Positions 1 through 8,756 of a stretch of 64,000 nt of DNA are shown here, one piece after another. Source of the DNA: Avibacterium volantium_A. GTDB taxonomy: Bacteria; Pseudomonadota; Gammaproteobacteria; Enterobacterales; Pasteurellaceae. Each line of letters opens with the position of its first letter. Within the stretch, counting starts at the first letter, position 1. The notes beneath the pieces are model-generated. The model saw only the letters and a list, made by a program, of their open reading frames with translations, did no database searches and was not told where the DNA came from. The DNA lies in NCBI RefSeq assembly GCF_049366555.1, contig NZ_JBMMGT010000005.1, forward strand, positions 42,003 to 106,002, written 5' to 3'. The translations under genes and the position numbers were made by a program.

Positions 1-264
1 ATTGAAATTTCCTGTGAAAGAAAAGAGTGAAACAATAAAGTAACCAACAAGTAAACCAAAGATAGGTAATGAATTTAATCGTCTATAGCCGATCAACAAT
101 GTAAAGCCATACATTAAAATCGTGATTGCGCCAGAAAAAGCCCAAGAAAAAACTTGACCAAACAAGTCCTCAAAACCTATTGCAGTTTGAATAAAGCTAA
201 TTGACAGAAGGATAGCCAAAGGAATATGCACCCAACCAGGTAATTTGCGTGAAACGGGTTTCAT
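1..264 (-). CDS. Hypothetical integral membrane protein, 3' part missing
   Basis: The reading frame starts at an ATG ending at position 264 and stays open for 88 codons to the window edge, so the C-terminus is missing. A GGAG ribosome site lies five bases before the start. After a short basic N-terminus (MKPVSRKLPGW) there are three hydrophobic stretches, at roughly residues 12-30, 38-58 and 66-84, with an Arg-Arg turn between the second and third, as in a small polytopic inner-membrane protein. I do not recognise the family. It is read away from xerC and has its own promoter candidate at 336-364. Confidence 0.6.
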   Translation of the reverse strand, partial: MKPVSRKLPGWVHIPLAILLSISFIQTAIGFEDLFGQVFSWAFSGAITILMYGFTLLIGYRRLNSLPIFGLLVGYFIVSLFSFTGNFN

Positions 265-335
265 TTTTACTCCATGTTAAATGAACTAGAAAGTCGAGTT
301 TTCTCTTAAAAAGAGCTTGTTACAAAAATCTCCCT

Positions 336-364
336 ATTCAAAGGAAAAGAACGTGTCTTGTCAA
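336..364 (-). promoter_or_regulatory. Promoter candidate for the membrane-protein gene at the left edge
   Basis: On the minus strand a perfect TTGACA (-35) is followed after 17 bases by TTGAAT (-10, 4 of 6 matches). It lies about 70 bases upstream of the start at 264. Confidence 0.4.
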
Positions 365-443
365 GGGATAAATAATAGTTTATTGCTAAAAAATGTTAGA
401 TAGAAAGGATAAAAATTGTTTAATACAAAGTGCGATGCAATTT

Positions 444-1334
444 TCACGATTTTTTTCGTTTTGCTCTCGGGTGTGCGGAATCGTAAACCTGTGCTAAATG
501 TTGGAAATCAAGGTGGGTGTAAATTTGTGTGGTAGAAAGATTGCTATGCCCGAGTAACTCTTGCACAACGCGTAAATCGGAACTACTTTCAAGCATATGT
601 GTGGCAAAAGAATGGCGTAGTTTATGAGGGTTCAAATGACTAGATAGCCCTTGTTTAATGCCCCACACTTCCATCCGTTTTTGGATTGAGCGGTGGCTCA
701 TTCGGTTACCAAGCTGGCTAACAAACAAGGCATCATCTTTTGGATTAAACAACAACCGCACTTTTAGCCATTGTTGAAGCGCGTGCGAAGCATAGCGCCC
801 AAAAGGCAAAATTCGCTCTTTGTTGCCTTTCCCGATTACACGCACTTCACGCACACGCAGATTGATGCTGTTTAAGTTCAGCCCTTGCAATTCAGACAGA
901 CGCAACCCCGAACTATACATTAGCTCCAACATTGCTTTATCTCGCAAATCGATTGGCTCTTTGCTGTCGTTGGCTAATAATTGTTGAACCTGTTCGTTAT
1001 CCAAATTTTTCGGTAAATGCTTGCCTTGCTTCGGTGCTGATACGCCAACCGCAGGATTAACCGAAAGCTCTCCTTGCTGAACAAGAAAGCTCAAAAATTG
1101 GCGTAATGCTGATAAGCGCAAAGCTAAACTTTTTTCGTGCAAGCCTGTTTTTTTGCTTTGCGCTAACACAAAGCGCACCACACTGGGGGTTACCTGCTGC
1201 CACTGGGAAATCTCATTTTCCTGCAACAACGCCACCACCGCCTCAAGCTGGCGTTGGTAATTGCTCAATGTATGTGGACTTACCTGTCGTTCAATGCGCA
1301 GATAATTCCAATAATTGTTGAGTTGTTGGTACAT
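444..1334 (-). CDS. xerC: Tyrosine recombinase XerC
   Basis: XerC works with XerD at dif to resolve chromosome dimers during FtsK-coupled division. The 296-residue protein has the N-terminal SAM-like domain (about 1-85) and a C-terminal catalytic domain. The full tyrosine-recombinase set is visible: Arg145 (SSGLRLSEL), Lys169, His237 and Arg240 (HKLRHSFATH), His263 (LLGHSNLSTTQ) and nucleophile Tyr272 (IYTH). It lies downstream of dapF on the same strand, as in the enterobacterial dapF-xerC arrangement, and is probably cotranscribed with it across the 59-base gap. XerD is the alternative, but the dapF linkage favours XerC. Confidence 0.95.
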   Translation of the reverse strand: MYQQLNNYWNYLRIERQVSPHTLSNYQRQLEAVVALLQENEISQWQQVTPSVVRFVLAQSKKTGLHEKSLALRLSALRQFLSFLVQQGELSVNPAVGVSAPKQGKHLPKNLDNEQVQQLLANDSKEPIDLRDKAMLELMYSSGLRLSELQGLNLNSINLRVREVRVIGKGNKERILPFGRYASHALQQWLKVRLLFNPKDDALFVSQLGNRMSHRSIQKRMEVWGIKQGLSSHLNPHKLRHSFATHMLESSSDLRVVQELLGHSNLSTTQIYTHLDFQHLAQVYDSAHPRAKRKKS

Positions 1335-1393
1335 TTCAATTTCTCTATTAAAAACAGCGTGAAAAGCAAAGTGCGATGCAAAATAATGGATAA

Positions 1394-2218
1394 TTACAAC
1401 CTAATCACCCCATCATAAATATGCGTGGCATCGCCTGTCATATAAAGTGGGTGGCCTTCGCCTTGCCATTCGATAATAAGACTACCACCCGGAAGATCCA
1501 CTTGCACTTTGTTATCCAAAAGGCCTTGCATAATTCCTACTGCTGCAGCGGCACAAGCGCCACTGCCACAGGCTTGGGTTTCGCCAGCGCCACGTTCATA
1601 AACGCGTAATTTAATGTGATTGCGGTTGATAACTTGCATAAAGCCTGCGTTTACGCGTTCTGGAAAACGTTCGTGGCTTTCTAATAGTGGGCCTAATTGT
1701 TCTACATTAGCGGTGGTAATGTCCTCAACTTGCACCACACAATGTGGGTTGCCCATTGAAACCGCACCACATAATACGGTTTGAATGTCTGTGCGTAAAA
1801 TGTAGTTTTTCTCGAATTTGTTGGCGATAAATGGGATTTTCGCCGGTTCCCAAATCGGTTCGCCCATATTCACGCGGATCATTCCGTCATCTTGCACCGT
1901 TAGGATCATTTTGCCTTTGGCGGTACTCACGGCGATGTCTTTTTTATCCGTCAGACCTTTCATTGTAACAAAACGGGCAAAACAGCGCGCACCATTGCCG
2001 CATTGCGCCACTTCACTGCCGTCTGCGTTGAAAATGCGATAGTGAAAATCCAAATCAGGATCATAAGGTGGCTCAACCACTAAAAGTTGATCAAAGCCAA
2101 TTCCTGTGTGGCGATCCGCCAATTTTTTAATGGTTTCCGTTGGAAAGTAAACATTCTGCGTTACCGCATCCACCACCACAAAATCATTGCCTAATCCGTG
2201 CATTTTGGAAAATTGCAT
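1394..2218 (-). CDS. dapF: Diaminopimelate epimerase DapF
   Basis: DapF interconverts LL- and meso-diaminopimelate, the penultimate step to lysine and the source of meso-DAP for peptidoglycan. The 274-residue length is typical. The two catalytic thiols are Cys73 (AQCGNGARCF) and Cys217 (ETQACGSGACAAAA), one in each pseudo-symmetric half. The ATG at 2218 follows an AAGGACGGAAAA leader. It is the first gene of a likely dapF-xerC unit and diverges from clpB. Confidence 0.97.
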   Translation of the reverse strand: MQFSKMHGLGNDFVVVDAVTQNVYFPTETIKKLADRHTGIGFDQLLVVEPPYDPDLDFHYRIFNADGSEVAQCGNGARCFARFVTMKGLTDKKDIAVSTAKGKMILTVQDDGMIRVNMGEPIWEPAKIPFIANKFEKNYILRTDIQTVLCGAVSMGNPHCVVQVEDITTANVEQLGPLLESHERFPERVNAGFMQVINRNHIKLRVYERGAGETQACGSGACAAAAVGIMQGLLDNKVQVDLPGGSLIIEWQGEGHPLYMTGDATHIYDGVIRL

Positions 2219-2351
2219 TTTTCCGTCCTTATTGAAAATCGTTAATTCGTCGCAATTATAAAGGTGAAGTGAGATTGAGTAAACTCTCCATTAGTGCAAC
2301 CTATCGTTCTAAAATGATTAATAGATTTTTTTAAATTTTTTTCATTTTACG

Positions 2352-2379
2352 CTTGAAATTGCCAAATTAGTCCTCACTT
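2352..2379 (+). promoter_or_regulatory. Sigma-32-type heat-shock promoter of clpB
   Basis: CTTGAAA at 2352-2358 is the sigma-32 -35 consensus. After 13 bases comes CCTCACTT, close to the CCCCATnT -10. It is about 65 bases upstream of the clpB start, as expected for a heat-shock gene. This is by pattern only. Confidence 0.6.
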
Positions 2380-2445
2380 ACTTGAACAAGCAAGCCGAGG
2401 CATACAGGCTAGGCAACAGAATTTAATATTGAGGAAGAATAGATT

Positions 2446-5019
2446 ATGAATATAGAAAAATTTACCACAAGATTTCAACAAGCTTTGAGCGAAGCACAGT
2501 CTTTAGCTTTAGGCAAAGATAACCAGTTTATCGAACCCGTGCATTTAATGGCGGCCTTGTTAAATCAAGAAGGCAGTTCCGTTGCACCGATTTTAACCGC
2601 AAGTGGCGTGAATGTTGCGATGTTACGCAATGAGCTTAATGCTGAACTCAACCGCTTACCGCAGGTTTCAGGTAACGGTGGTGATGTGCAGATTTCACGC
2701 AACTTGGTGAATTTATTAAATTTATGCGACAAGCTCGCACAGCAAAAACAAGATAAATATATTTCATCAGAACTCTTTTTATTAGCCGCATTAGAAGAAA
2801 AAGGCAGCCTAAGCGAAATATTACGCAAGTGCGGTGCAAAAAAAGAGAATTTACAACAAGCAATAAACCAAATTCGAGGAGGTCAGTCAGTGAACGACCA
2901 AAATGCAGAAGAAAGCCGTCAGGCATTAGAAAAATACACCATTGATTTAACTGCGCGTGCAGAAAGTGGCAAGTTAGATCCTGTGATTGGACGTGACGAA
3001 GAAATTCGCCGTACTATTCAAGTGTTACAACGCCGTAGTAAAAATAATCCAGTATTAATTGGTGAGCCAGGTGTTGGTAAAACCGCCATTGTAGAGGGCT
3101 TGGCACAACGTATTGTAAATGGTGAAGTGCCAGAGGGATTAAAAAATAAACGCGTGCTTTCCCTTGATATGGGGGCATTAATTGCGGGTGCAAAATACCG
3201 TGGTGAGTTTGAAGAACGTTTAAAAGCGGTTCTCAATGAAATTGCTAAGGAAGAAGGGCGTATTATTCTGTTCATTGATGAAATTCACACAATGGTTGGT
3301 GCAGGTAAAACTGACGGGGCAATGGACGCGGGTAACTTATTAAAACCGTCATTGGCGCGTGGAGAGCTACACTGTGTGGGCGCCACCACCCTTGATGAAT
3401 ATCGTCAATATATTGAAAAAGATGCCGCACTTGAGCGCCGTTTCCAAAAAGTGTTTGTGGACGAGCCAAGTGTTGAGGATACCATCGCGATCTTGCGTGG
3501 CTTAAAAGAGCGTTATGAAATTCACCATCACGTTCAAATTACAGACCCAGCAATCGTGGCGGCAGCAACCCTTTCGCATCGTTATATTTCCGATCGTCAG
3601 TTGCCAGATAAAGCCATTGATTTAATTGACGAAGCAGCATCAAGTATTCGTATGGAAATTGACTCAAAACCTGAGCCGTTAGATCGCCTTGATCGCCGTA
3701 TTATCCAATTAAAATTGGAACAACAAGCGTTACAAAAAGAAGACGATAACGCCAGCCGCAAACGCTTAGAAATGCTTGAAAAAGAATTAGCTGAAAAAGA
3801 GCGTGAATATGCGGAATTAGAAGAAGTGTGGAAAAGCGAAAAAGCAGCGCTTTCTGGCACGCAACACATTAAAGCGGAATTGGAAAATGCCAAAACCCAA
3901 ATGGAACAAGCACGCCGCGTGGGTGATTTAAACAAAATGTCCGAACTGCAATACGGTCGCATTCCAGAGCTTGAAAAACAACTGGCTCAAGCAGAAAGTG
4001 CGGAAAACAAAGAAATGCACTTGCTTCGTTATCGTGTTACTGATGAAGAAATCGCCGAAGTGCTTTCCCGTGCCACAGGCATTCCTGTATCCAAAATGAT
4101 GGAGGGGGAAAAAGAGAAACTCTTGCGTATGGAAAAAGAATTGCACAAACGTGTGGTTGGACAAAATGAAGCGGTGGAAGCAGTAGCGAACGCCATTCGC
4201 CGTAGCCGTGCGGGATTATCCGATCCAAATCGCCCAATTGGTTCATTCTTGTTCTTAGGGCCAACTGGGGTGGGTAAAACCGAATTGTGTAAAACCTTAG
4301 CGAAATTCTTATTTGATGACGAAACCGCGATGGTACGTATTGATATGTCAGAATTTATGGAAAAACATAGCGTTTCTCGCTTAGTGGGTGCCCCACCGGG
4401 ATATGTAGGCTATGAAGAAGGGGGCTACTTAACCGAAGCTGTTCGCCGCCGCCCATATTCTGTGGTGTTATTGGACGAAGTTGAAAAAGCACACGCCGAT
4501 GTCTTCAACATTTTATTACAAGTGCTTGATGACGGACGCTTAACAGATGGGCAAGGTCGCACGGTAGATTTCCGTAACACCGTAGTGATTATGACCTCAA
4601 ATCTCGGTTCAGATTTAATCCAAACGAACCGTGATTTAGATTACAGTGCGATGAAAGAATTGGTGATGTCGGTAGTGAGCCAGCATTTCCGCCCAGAGTT
4701 CATCAACCGTATTGATGAAACCGTGGTGTTCCACCCATTGGATAAAGAAAACATTCGCACCATTGCGAAAATCCAATTACAACGTTTAGAAAAACGTATG
4801 GAAACGCACGGCTATCACCTAGAATTTACTGACGCAGCGTTAGATTTCATCGGTGAAATCGGGTATGACCCAATTTATGGAGCAAGACCACTTAAACGGG
4901 CAATCCAACAAGAAGTGGAAAACCCATTGGCACAAAAAATTCTCTCAGGAGAATTATTGCCGGGCAGCCCAATTACCATTGATTATGTAGATGGAAACAT
5001 TATTACGCGTCAATCGTAA
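2446..5019 (+). CDS. clpB: ATP-dependent disaggregase ClpB
   Basis: ClpB is the Hsp100 hexamer that threads aggregated proteins through its pore together with DnaK/DnaJ/GrpE in the cytosol. The 857 residues match the full-length E. coli form. Visible parts are the N-terminal Clp repeat domain (1-145), nucleotide-binding domain 1 with GEPGVGKT (about 206-213) and a Walker B FIDEIHT, the coiled-coil M domain (about 405-525, rich in Glu/Lys/Arg), and domain 2 with GPTGVGKT (about 605) and the GYVGYEEGG pore loop. A GAGGAAG ribosome site precedes the ATG. It is monocistronic, between a heat-shock-like promoter and a terminator. Confidence 0.98.
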   Translation: MNIEKFTTRFQQALSEAQSLALGKDNQFIEPVHLMAALLNQEGSSVAPILTASGVNVAMLRNELNAELNRLPQVSGNGGDVQISRNLVNLLNLCDKLAQQKQDKYISSELFLLAALEEKGSLSEILRKCGAKKENLQQAINQIRGGQSVNDQNAEESRQALEKYTIDLTARAESGKLDPVIGRDEEIRRTIQVLQRRSKNNPVLIGEPGVGKTAIVEGLAQRIVNGEVPEGLKNKRVLSLDMGALIAGAKYRGEFEERLKAVLNEIAKEEGRIILFIDEIHTMVGAGKTDGAMDAGNLLKPSLARGELHCVGATTLDEYRQYIEKDAALERRFQKVFVDEPSVEDTIAILRGLKERYEIHHHVQITDPAIVAAATLSHRYISDRQLPDKAIDLIDEAASSIRMEIDSKPEPLDRLDRRIIQLKLEQQALQKEDDNASRKRLEMLEKELAEKEREYAELEEVWKSEKAALSGTQHIKAELENAKTQMEQARRVGDLNKMSELQYGRIPELEKQLAQAESAENKEMHLLRYRVTDEEIAEVLSRATGIPVSKMMEGEKEKLLRMEKELHKRVVGQNEAVEAVANAIRRSRAGLSDPNRPIGSFLFLGPTGVGKTELCKTLAKFLFDDETAMVRIDMSEFMEKHSVSRLVGAPPGYVGYEEGGYLTEAVRRRPYSVVLLDEVEKAHADVFNILLQVLDDGRLTDGQGRTVDFRNTVVIMTSNLGSDLIQTNRDLDYSAMKELVMSVVSQHFRPEFINRIDETVVFHPLDKENIRTIAKIQLQRLEKRMETHGYHLEFTDAALDFIGEIGYDPIYGARPLKRAIQQEVENPLAQKILSGELLPGSPITIDYVDGNIITRQS

Positions 5020-5058
5020 TTCTTCCCAAAAAAAACACCGCACTTTTGCGGTAAGCCA

Positions 5059-5083
5059 AAGCCTCGCGAAAGCGGGGCTTTTT
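5059..5083 (+). terminator. Intrinsic terminator of clpB
   Basis: AAGCCTCGC, a GAAA loop and GCGGGGCTT (one G-T pair) are followed by a T run. An uptake signal (ACCGCACTT, 5037-5045) lies just before it. Confidence 0.8.
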
Positions 5084-5163
5084 GTTTGTCAAAGGGCGGT
5101 GCTTTTCGTCATTCCCAGATTAAGCTATAATGCGGAAAGTTTTTATTAGCAAAGGAATTTATT

Positions 5164-6021
5164 ATGCAAAATCCAAAAGATGATGTGCTTTATGCCCCTG
5201 TTGAGTGGGTGGATCACAGTGAAGGTTATAGCGATATTCTTTATCACAAATCCACCGACGGCATTGCCAAAATCACCATTAACCGCCCCGAAGTGCGTAA
5301 CGCTTTCCGTCCGCAGACGGTGAAAGAAATGATCCACGCGTTTTCAGATGCACGTTTTGATGAAAATGTGGGGGTGATCGTGCTAACAGGACAAGGGGAA
5401 AAAGCGTTCTGTTCAGGCGGCGATCAAAAAGTGCGTGGCGATTACGGCGGTTACAAAGATGACGCGGGCGTGCATCACCTCAACGTGTTGGATTTTCAGC
5501 GTAATATTCGTAGCTGCCCGAAACCTGTGGTGGCAATGGTGGCAGGCTACGCGATCGGCGGCGGCCACGTTTTACATATGCTTTGCGATCTCACCATTGC
5601 AGCGGACAATGCCATTTTCGGTCAAACCGGCCCGAAAGTAGGATCATTCGATGGCGGTTGGGGGGCAAGCTATATGGCACGCATTGTAGGGCAGAAAAAA
5701 GCCCGTGAAATCTGGTTCTTATGCCGTCAATACAACGCCCAAGAAGCCTTAGAGATGGGCTTAGTGAACACCGTTGTGCCTTACGCAGAGTTAGAAAAAG
5801 AAACTGTGCGTTGGTGTCGTGAAATGTTGCGTAACAGCCCAATCGCCCTGCGTTGCTTGAAAGCTGCCTTAAACGCCGATTGCGACGGACAAGCAGGCTT
5901 ACAAGAACTAGCTGGCAACGCCACAATGCTGTTCTATATGACTGAAGAGGGGCAAGAGGGTCGCAACGCCTTCAACGAAAAACGTGCCCCAGATTTCGCG
6001 AAGTTTAAGCGTAACCCATAA
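5164..6021 (+). CDS. menB: 1,4-dihydroxy-2-naphthoyl-CoA synthase MenB
   Basis: MenB closes the naphthoate ring of menaquinone from o-succinylbenzoyl-CoA. The 285 residues equal the usual gamma-proteobacterial length. Crotonase-fold motifs are present: the oxyanion-hole segment KAFCSGGDQKVRG (around residue 83), AGYAIGGGHVLHM and the GPKVGSFDGGWG loop near residue 160. AAAGGAATTT precedes the ATG. It is followed by a strong inverted-repeat terminator, then by an unknown membrane gene and menC, so menaquinone genes sit together without menD, F, E or H in the window. Confidence 0.97.
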   Translation: MQNPKDDVLYAPVEWVDHSEGYSDILYHKSTDGIAKITINRPEVRNAFRPQTVKEMIHAFSDARFDENVGVIVLTGQGEKAFCSGGDQKVRGDYGGYKDDAGVHHLNVLDFQRNIRSCPKPVVAMVAGYAIGGGHVLHMLCDLTIAADNAIFGQTGPKVGSFDGGWGASYMARIVGQKKAREIWFLCRQYNAQEALEMGLVNTVVPYAELEKETVRWCREMLRNSPIALRCLKAALNADCDGQAGLQELAGNATMLFYMTEEGQEGRNAFNEKRAPDFAKFKRNP

Positions 6022-6024
6022 GCA

Positions 6025-6066
6025 AAAGTGCGGTCAAAAAATCACAGTGTTTTTTGACCGCACTTT
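6025..6066 (+). terminator. Terminator made of two inverted uptake signals after menB
   Basis: A 17-base perfect inverted repeat has arms AAAGTGCGGTCAAAAAA (6025-6041) and TTTTTTGACCGCACTTT (6050-6066) around an 8-base loop. Each arm contains a full uptake signal. The T run inside the second arm fits a rho-independent terminator, and the symmetry lets it act on both strands. Confidence 0.7.
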
Positions 6067-6076
6067 GGTTTTAATT

Positions 6077-6550
6077 ATGACTATGCAAACTATTTCACTT
6101 AAAAAACTCACAGTATTTTGGACGGGAGTGGTTGGTCTGAATGCGGCGTTGTGCTTTTTCTTTGGGCTATTGGTGGCGAGTGATGTGATGTCTGTACTCG
6201 GAATGGTAGTGGGGGTGTTGTGCTTTATCGCCTTTTACACCTTTTTAGATTATCAATTACTCCGTCGCAATCAATTACAATGGCACAAGGCATTGCGTCA
6301 AAGCAGTTGGCTGAAAGCCCTGTTGCAAGGTACGGTGTTTTTCCATTTTTCCATTGAATTTATGTGTGGCTTCCTTGCCTTAGCCGTGCTGGAAGGCTTT
6401 TTCAAAGGGCTGATTCCCCCCTTTTGGCATAGTTTATTTGCGACACTCATCACGGGCTTGCTGCTTTCTTTAATCCTTTTACTCATCAGCGTTCTGCTGA
6501 TTATCGTTAAAAAATTTACCTGTAAGACCCACATTCAAGGAGAAAAATAA
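6077..6550 (+). CDS. Unrecognised inner-membrane protein between menB and menC
   Basis: From the ATG at 6077 the product is 157 residues (an in-frame ATG at 6083 is an alternative; no clear ribosome site marks either). Four hydrophobic segments are visible at about 8-30, 36-56, 78-102 and 112-142, with short basic linkers. I do not recognise the family. Its stop overlaps the menC start by one base (TAATG), so it is translationally coupled to menC, and its start lies just after the menB terminator. A role linked to quinones or membranes is only a guess from position. Confidence 0.65.
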   Translation: MTMQTISLKKLTVFWTGVVGLNAALCFFFGLLVASDVMSVLGMVVGVLCFIAFYTFLDYQLLRRNQLQWHKALRQSSWLKALLQGTVFFHFSIEFMCGFLALAVLEGFFKGLIPPFWHSLFATLITGLLLSLILLLISVLLIIVKKFTCKTHIQGEK

Positions 6551-7542
6551 TGCGTTCTTATCAACTTTATCGTTATCAAATCCCAATGGATTCGCAAGTG
6601 GTGTTACGCAATCGCTTTTTGAAATTGCGTGAGGGGTTGTTGGTGCAAATTCGTTGTGGCGAACACGAGGGTTGGGGGGAAATTGCCCCACTGCCTGAAT
6701 TTAGCCAAGAAACCTTGGAACAAGCGCAAGAGCAGGCGATCCAATGGTTGAAAGATTGGGACGTAGCACGCAGCGAAAATCGAAAATTGTCCTTGGACGG
6801 ATTGTATCCTTCGGTGGCGTTTGGGCTAAGTTGTGTCTTGGCAGAAATGAAAGGCGAATTGCCGGAGCAAGGGAATTACCGCACTGCGCCTCTTTGCTAT
6901 GGCGATCCTGATGAGCTTTATGCAGAGCTAGATCAGCTCGAAGGGGAAAAAGTAGCGAAAATCAAAGTAGGCTTATACGAAGCCAATCGTGATGGCTTAA
7001 TTGCTGATATGTTTTTGGAAGCCATTCCTGATCTTAAATTACGTTTAGATGCGAACCGAGCTTGGACGCCTGCGAAAGCGCAGCTGTTTGCCAAATATAT
7101 TAAGCCTGAACATCGTGGGCGTATTCAATTTTTGGAAGAGCCTTGCAAAACCCCTGAAGAAAGCCGTCAGTTCGCCGCTGAAACAGGCATTGCTATCGCG
7201 TGGGACGAAAGCGTGCGCGAGCCAAATTTTCAAGTGAAAAAAGAACCGCACTTAGCCGCAATTATTATTAAACCGACTCTAGTGGGCAGCCTTGCGCGTT
7301 GTGTTGAACTGATTGAACAGGCCCATCAACAAGGCATTATGGCGGTGATCAGCTCATCTTTAGAAAGTAGCTTTGGTTTAACCCAACTGGCTCGCATTGC
7401 GCAGCGTTACACACCAGATACCACGCCGGGCTTGGATACGCTAGATCTTATGCAATATCAGCTTATTCGCCCGTGGCAAGGTTCAACGTTACCATTATTG
7501 GAACTGAACAGCGAAAATATCGTCAAAGTGAATATGGATTAA
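6550..7542 (+). CDS. menC: o-succinylbenzoate synthase MenC
   Basis: MenC dehydrates SHCHC to o-succinylbenzoate in menaquinone synthesis. It is an enolase-superfamily enzyme of 330 residues. The signature residues are visible in order: the KIK pair in AKIKVGLYE, metal ligands in LRLDANRAW, FLEEPC and AWDESV, and the second base Lys in IIIKPTLVGS. A GGAGAAAA site lies at the end of the preceding gene and the start is the overlapping TAATG. MenB just upstream supports MenC over other superfamily members. Confidence 0.95.
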   Translation: MRSYQLYRYQIPMDSQVVLRNRFLKLREGLLVQIRCGEHEGWGEIAPLPEFSQETLEQAQEQAIQWLKDWDVARSENRKLSLDGLYPSVAFGLSCVLAEMKGELPEQGNYRTAPLCYGDPDELYAELDQLEGEKVAKIKVGLYEANRDGLIADMFLEAIPDLKLRLDANRAWTPAKAQLFAKYIKPEHRGRIQFLEEPCKTPEESRQFAAETGIAIAWDESVREPNFQVKKEPHLAAIIIKPTLVGSLARCVELIEQAHQQGIMAVISSSLESSFGLTQLARIAQRYTPDTTPGLDTLDLMQYQLIRPWQGSTLPLLELNSENIVKVNMD

Positions 7543-7631
7543 AATTTGCATTGGTTCGACCAGCCATAAGGCAACGGCAATTTTTAGAAAAATCGTTATA
7601 ATGCAAAAAGTTAAAGGGAAAAGGATTAATT

Positions 7632-8084
7632 ATGTCAGCATCTGCACGAATTTTGTTACTTAATGGCCCGAATTTAAATATGCTCGGCAAACGTGAGCCA
7701 AAGCATTACGGCACGTTGTCTTTAAGTGCCATTGAGCAACGAATGCAACAGCTTGCAAATGAACATCAAATTGAACTCACTTGCTTCCAAGCGAACAGTG
7801 AAGAAAAATTGATCGAGAAAATTCATCAAAGTTTTCAACAGGTGGATTTTATTATTATTAATCCCGCGGCTTATACGCACACCAGTGTTGCGCTGCGTGA
7901 TGCTTTGCTGGCTGTCGCTATTCCTTTTGTGGAAGTGCATTTGTCTAATGTGCATAAACGTGAGCCGTTCCGTCATCATTCTTATTTTAGTGATGTGGCA
8001 GAAGGCGTGATTTGCGGATTAGGTGCGCAAGGCTATGAATTTGCTTTCCATTATGCGCGACAATATTTAGAAAATAAGGCATAA
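7632..8084 (+). CDS. aroQ: Type II 3-dehydroquinate dehydratase AroQ
   Basis: AroQ is the third shikimate-pathway enzyme and converts 3-dehydroquinate to 3-dehydroshikimate. The 150-residue protein has the type II landmarks LNGPNLNMLGKREPKHYG (catalytic Tyr and Arg), IIINPAAYTHTSVALRDA, and EVHLSNVHKREPFRHHSY with the catalytic His. It lies upstream of accBC as in H. influenzae. A GGGAAAAGGA site precedes the ATG. Confidence 0.97.
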   Translation: MSASARILLLNGPNLNMLGKREPKHYGTLSLSAIEQRMQQLANEHQIELTCFQANSEEKLIEKIHQSFQQVDFIIINPAAYTHTSVALRDALLAVAIPFVEVHLSNVHKREPFRHHSYFSDVAEGVICGLGAQGYEFAFHYARQYLENKA

Positions 8085-8175
8085 TTTGCCGAAAATTTCG
8101 CGAAATTGACAGAATTTTGTCGCAAAAAGGATTGTTTTCAGGTAATCTTTGCCACGGAAATTTAAGTTTAAAAAC

Positions 8176-8208
8176 CACCGCACTTTGTGTTAGCCATAAA
8201 GTGCGGTG
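8176..8208. repeat. Inverted pair of uptake signals upstream of accB
   Basis: CACCGCACTTT (8176-8186) and AAAGTGCGGTG (8198-8208) form an 11-base stem with an 11-base loop. No T run follows on the plus strand, so a terminator role for aroQ is uncertain. Confidence 0.6.
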
Positions 8209-8236
8209 AAAAATATTCACATTTTAGGAAAAAACT

Positions 8237-8698
8237 ATGGATATTCGTAAAATTAAAAAACTCATCGAATTAGTTGAAGAATCAGGCATTATGGAGCTTG
8301 AAATTTCTGAAGGCGAGGAATCTGTTCGCATTAATCGTGGTTCACCTTCAGCCACTGCGGTGCAATATACCGTACCAAGTGTTGCCCCTGTTTCACAGCC
8401 TACAACCCCAGCAGTTACACAACCAACCCCAGTAGCAGAAGTGCCAGCGGTTACGGAAGTATCAGGTCATCAAGTGCGTTCACCAATGGTGGGAACGTTC
8501 TATCGCAGCCCAAGCCCAGATGCCAAACCATTTGTTGAAGTGGGACAGACCGTGAAAGTGGGCGATGCCCTTTGTATTGTTGAAGCAATGAAAATGATGA
8601 ACCGCATTGAAGCTGACAAAGCAGGTGTGGTAAAAGCGATCTTAATTAATGACGGTGAACCGGTTGAGTTTGACGAACCGTTAATCGTTATCGAATAA
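8237..8698 (+). CDS. accB: Biotin carboxyl carrier protein of acetyl-CoA carboxylase
   Basis: AccB carries biotin between AccC and the AccAD transferase in the first step of fatty-acid synthesis. The 153-residue protein has an N-terminal helical part (1-38), an Ala/Pro/Thr/Val-rich flexible linker (about 40-75) and the C-terminal biotinyl domain. Lys119 in EAMKMMN is the biotinylated residue. It lies 58 bases before accC and forms accBC with it. Confidence 0.98.
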   Translation: MDIRKIKKLIELVEESGIMELEISEGEESVRINRGSPSATAVQYTVPSVAPVSQPTTPAVTQPTPVAEVPAVTEVSGHQVRSPMVGTFYRSPSPDAKPFVEVGQTVKVGDALCIVEAMKMMNRIEADKAGVVKAILINDGEPVEFDEPLIVIE

Positions 8699-8714
8699 TT
8701 CATTTCTATCTAGG

Positions 8715-8730
8715 TAGGGCAAACGCCCTA
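8715..8730 (+). other. Small hairpin between accB and accC
   Basis: TAGGGC-AAAC-GCCCTA is a perfect 6-base stem with a 4-base loop, followed by TCTTACTATT rather than a clean T run. It could weaken read-through or be a processing site setting the accB:accC ratio. That role is inference. Confidence 0.4.
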
Positions 8731-8756
8731 TCTTACTATTCTAAGAGATCATTCCT

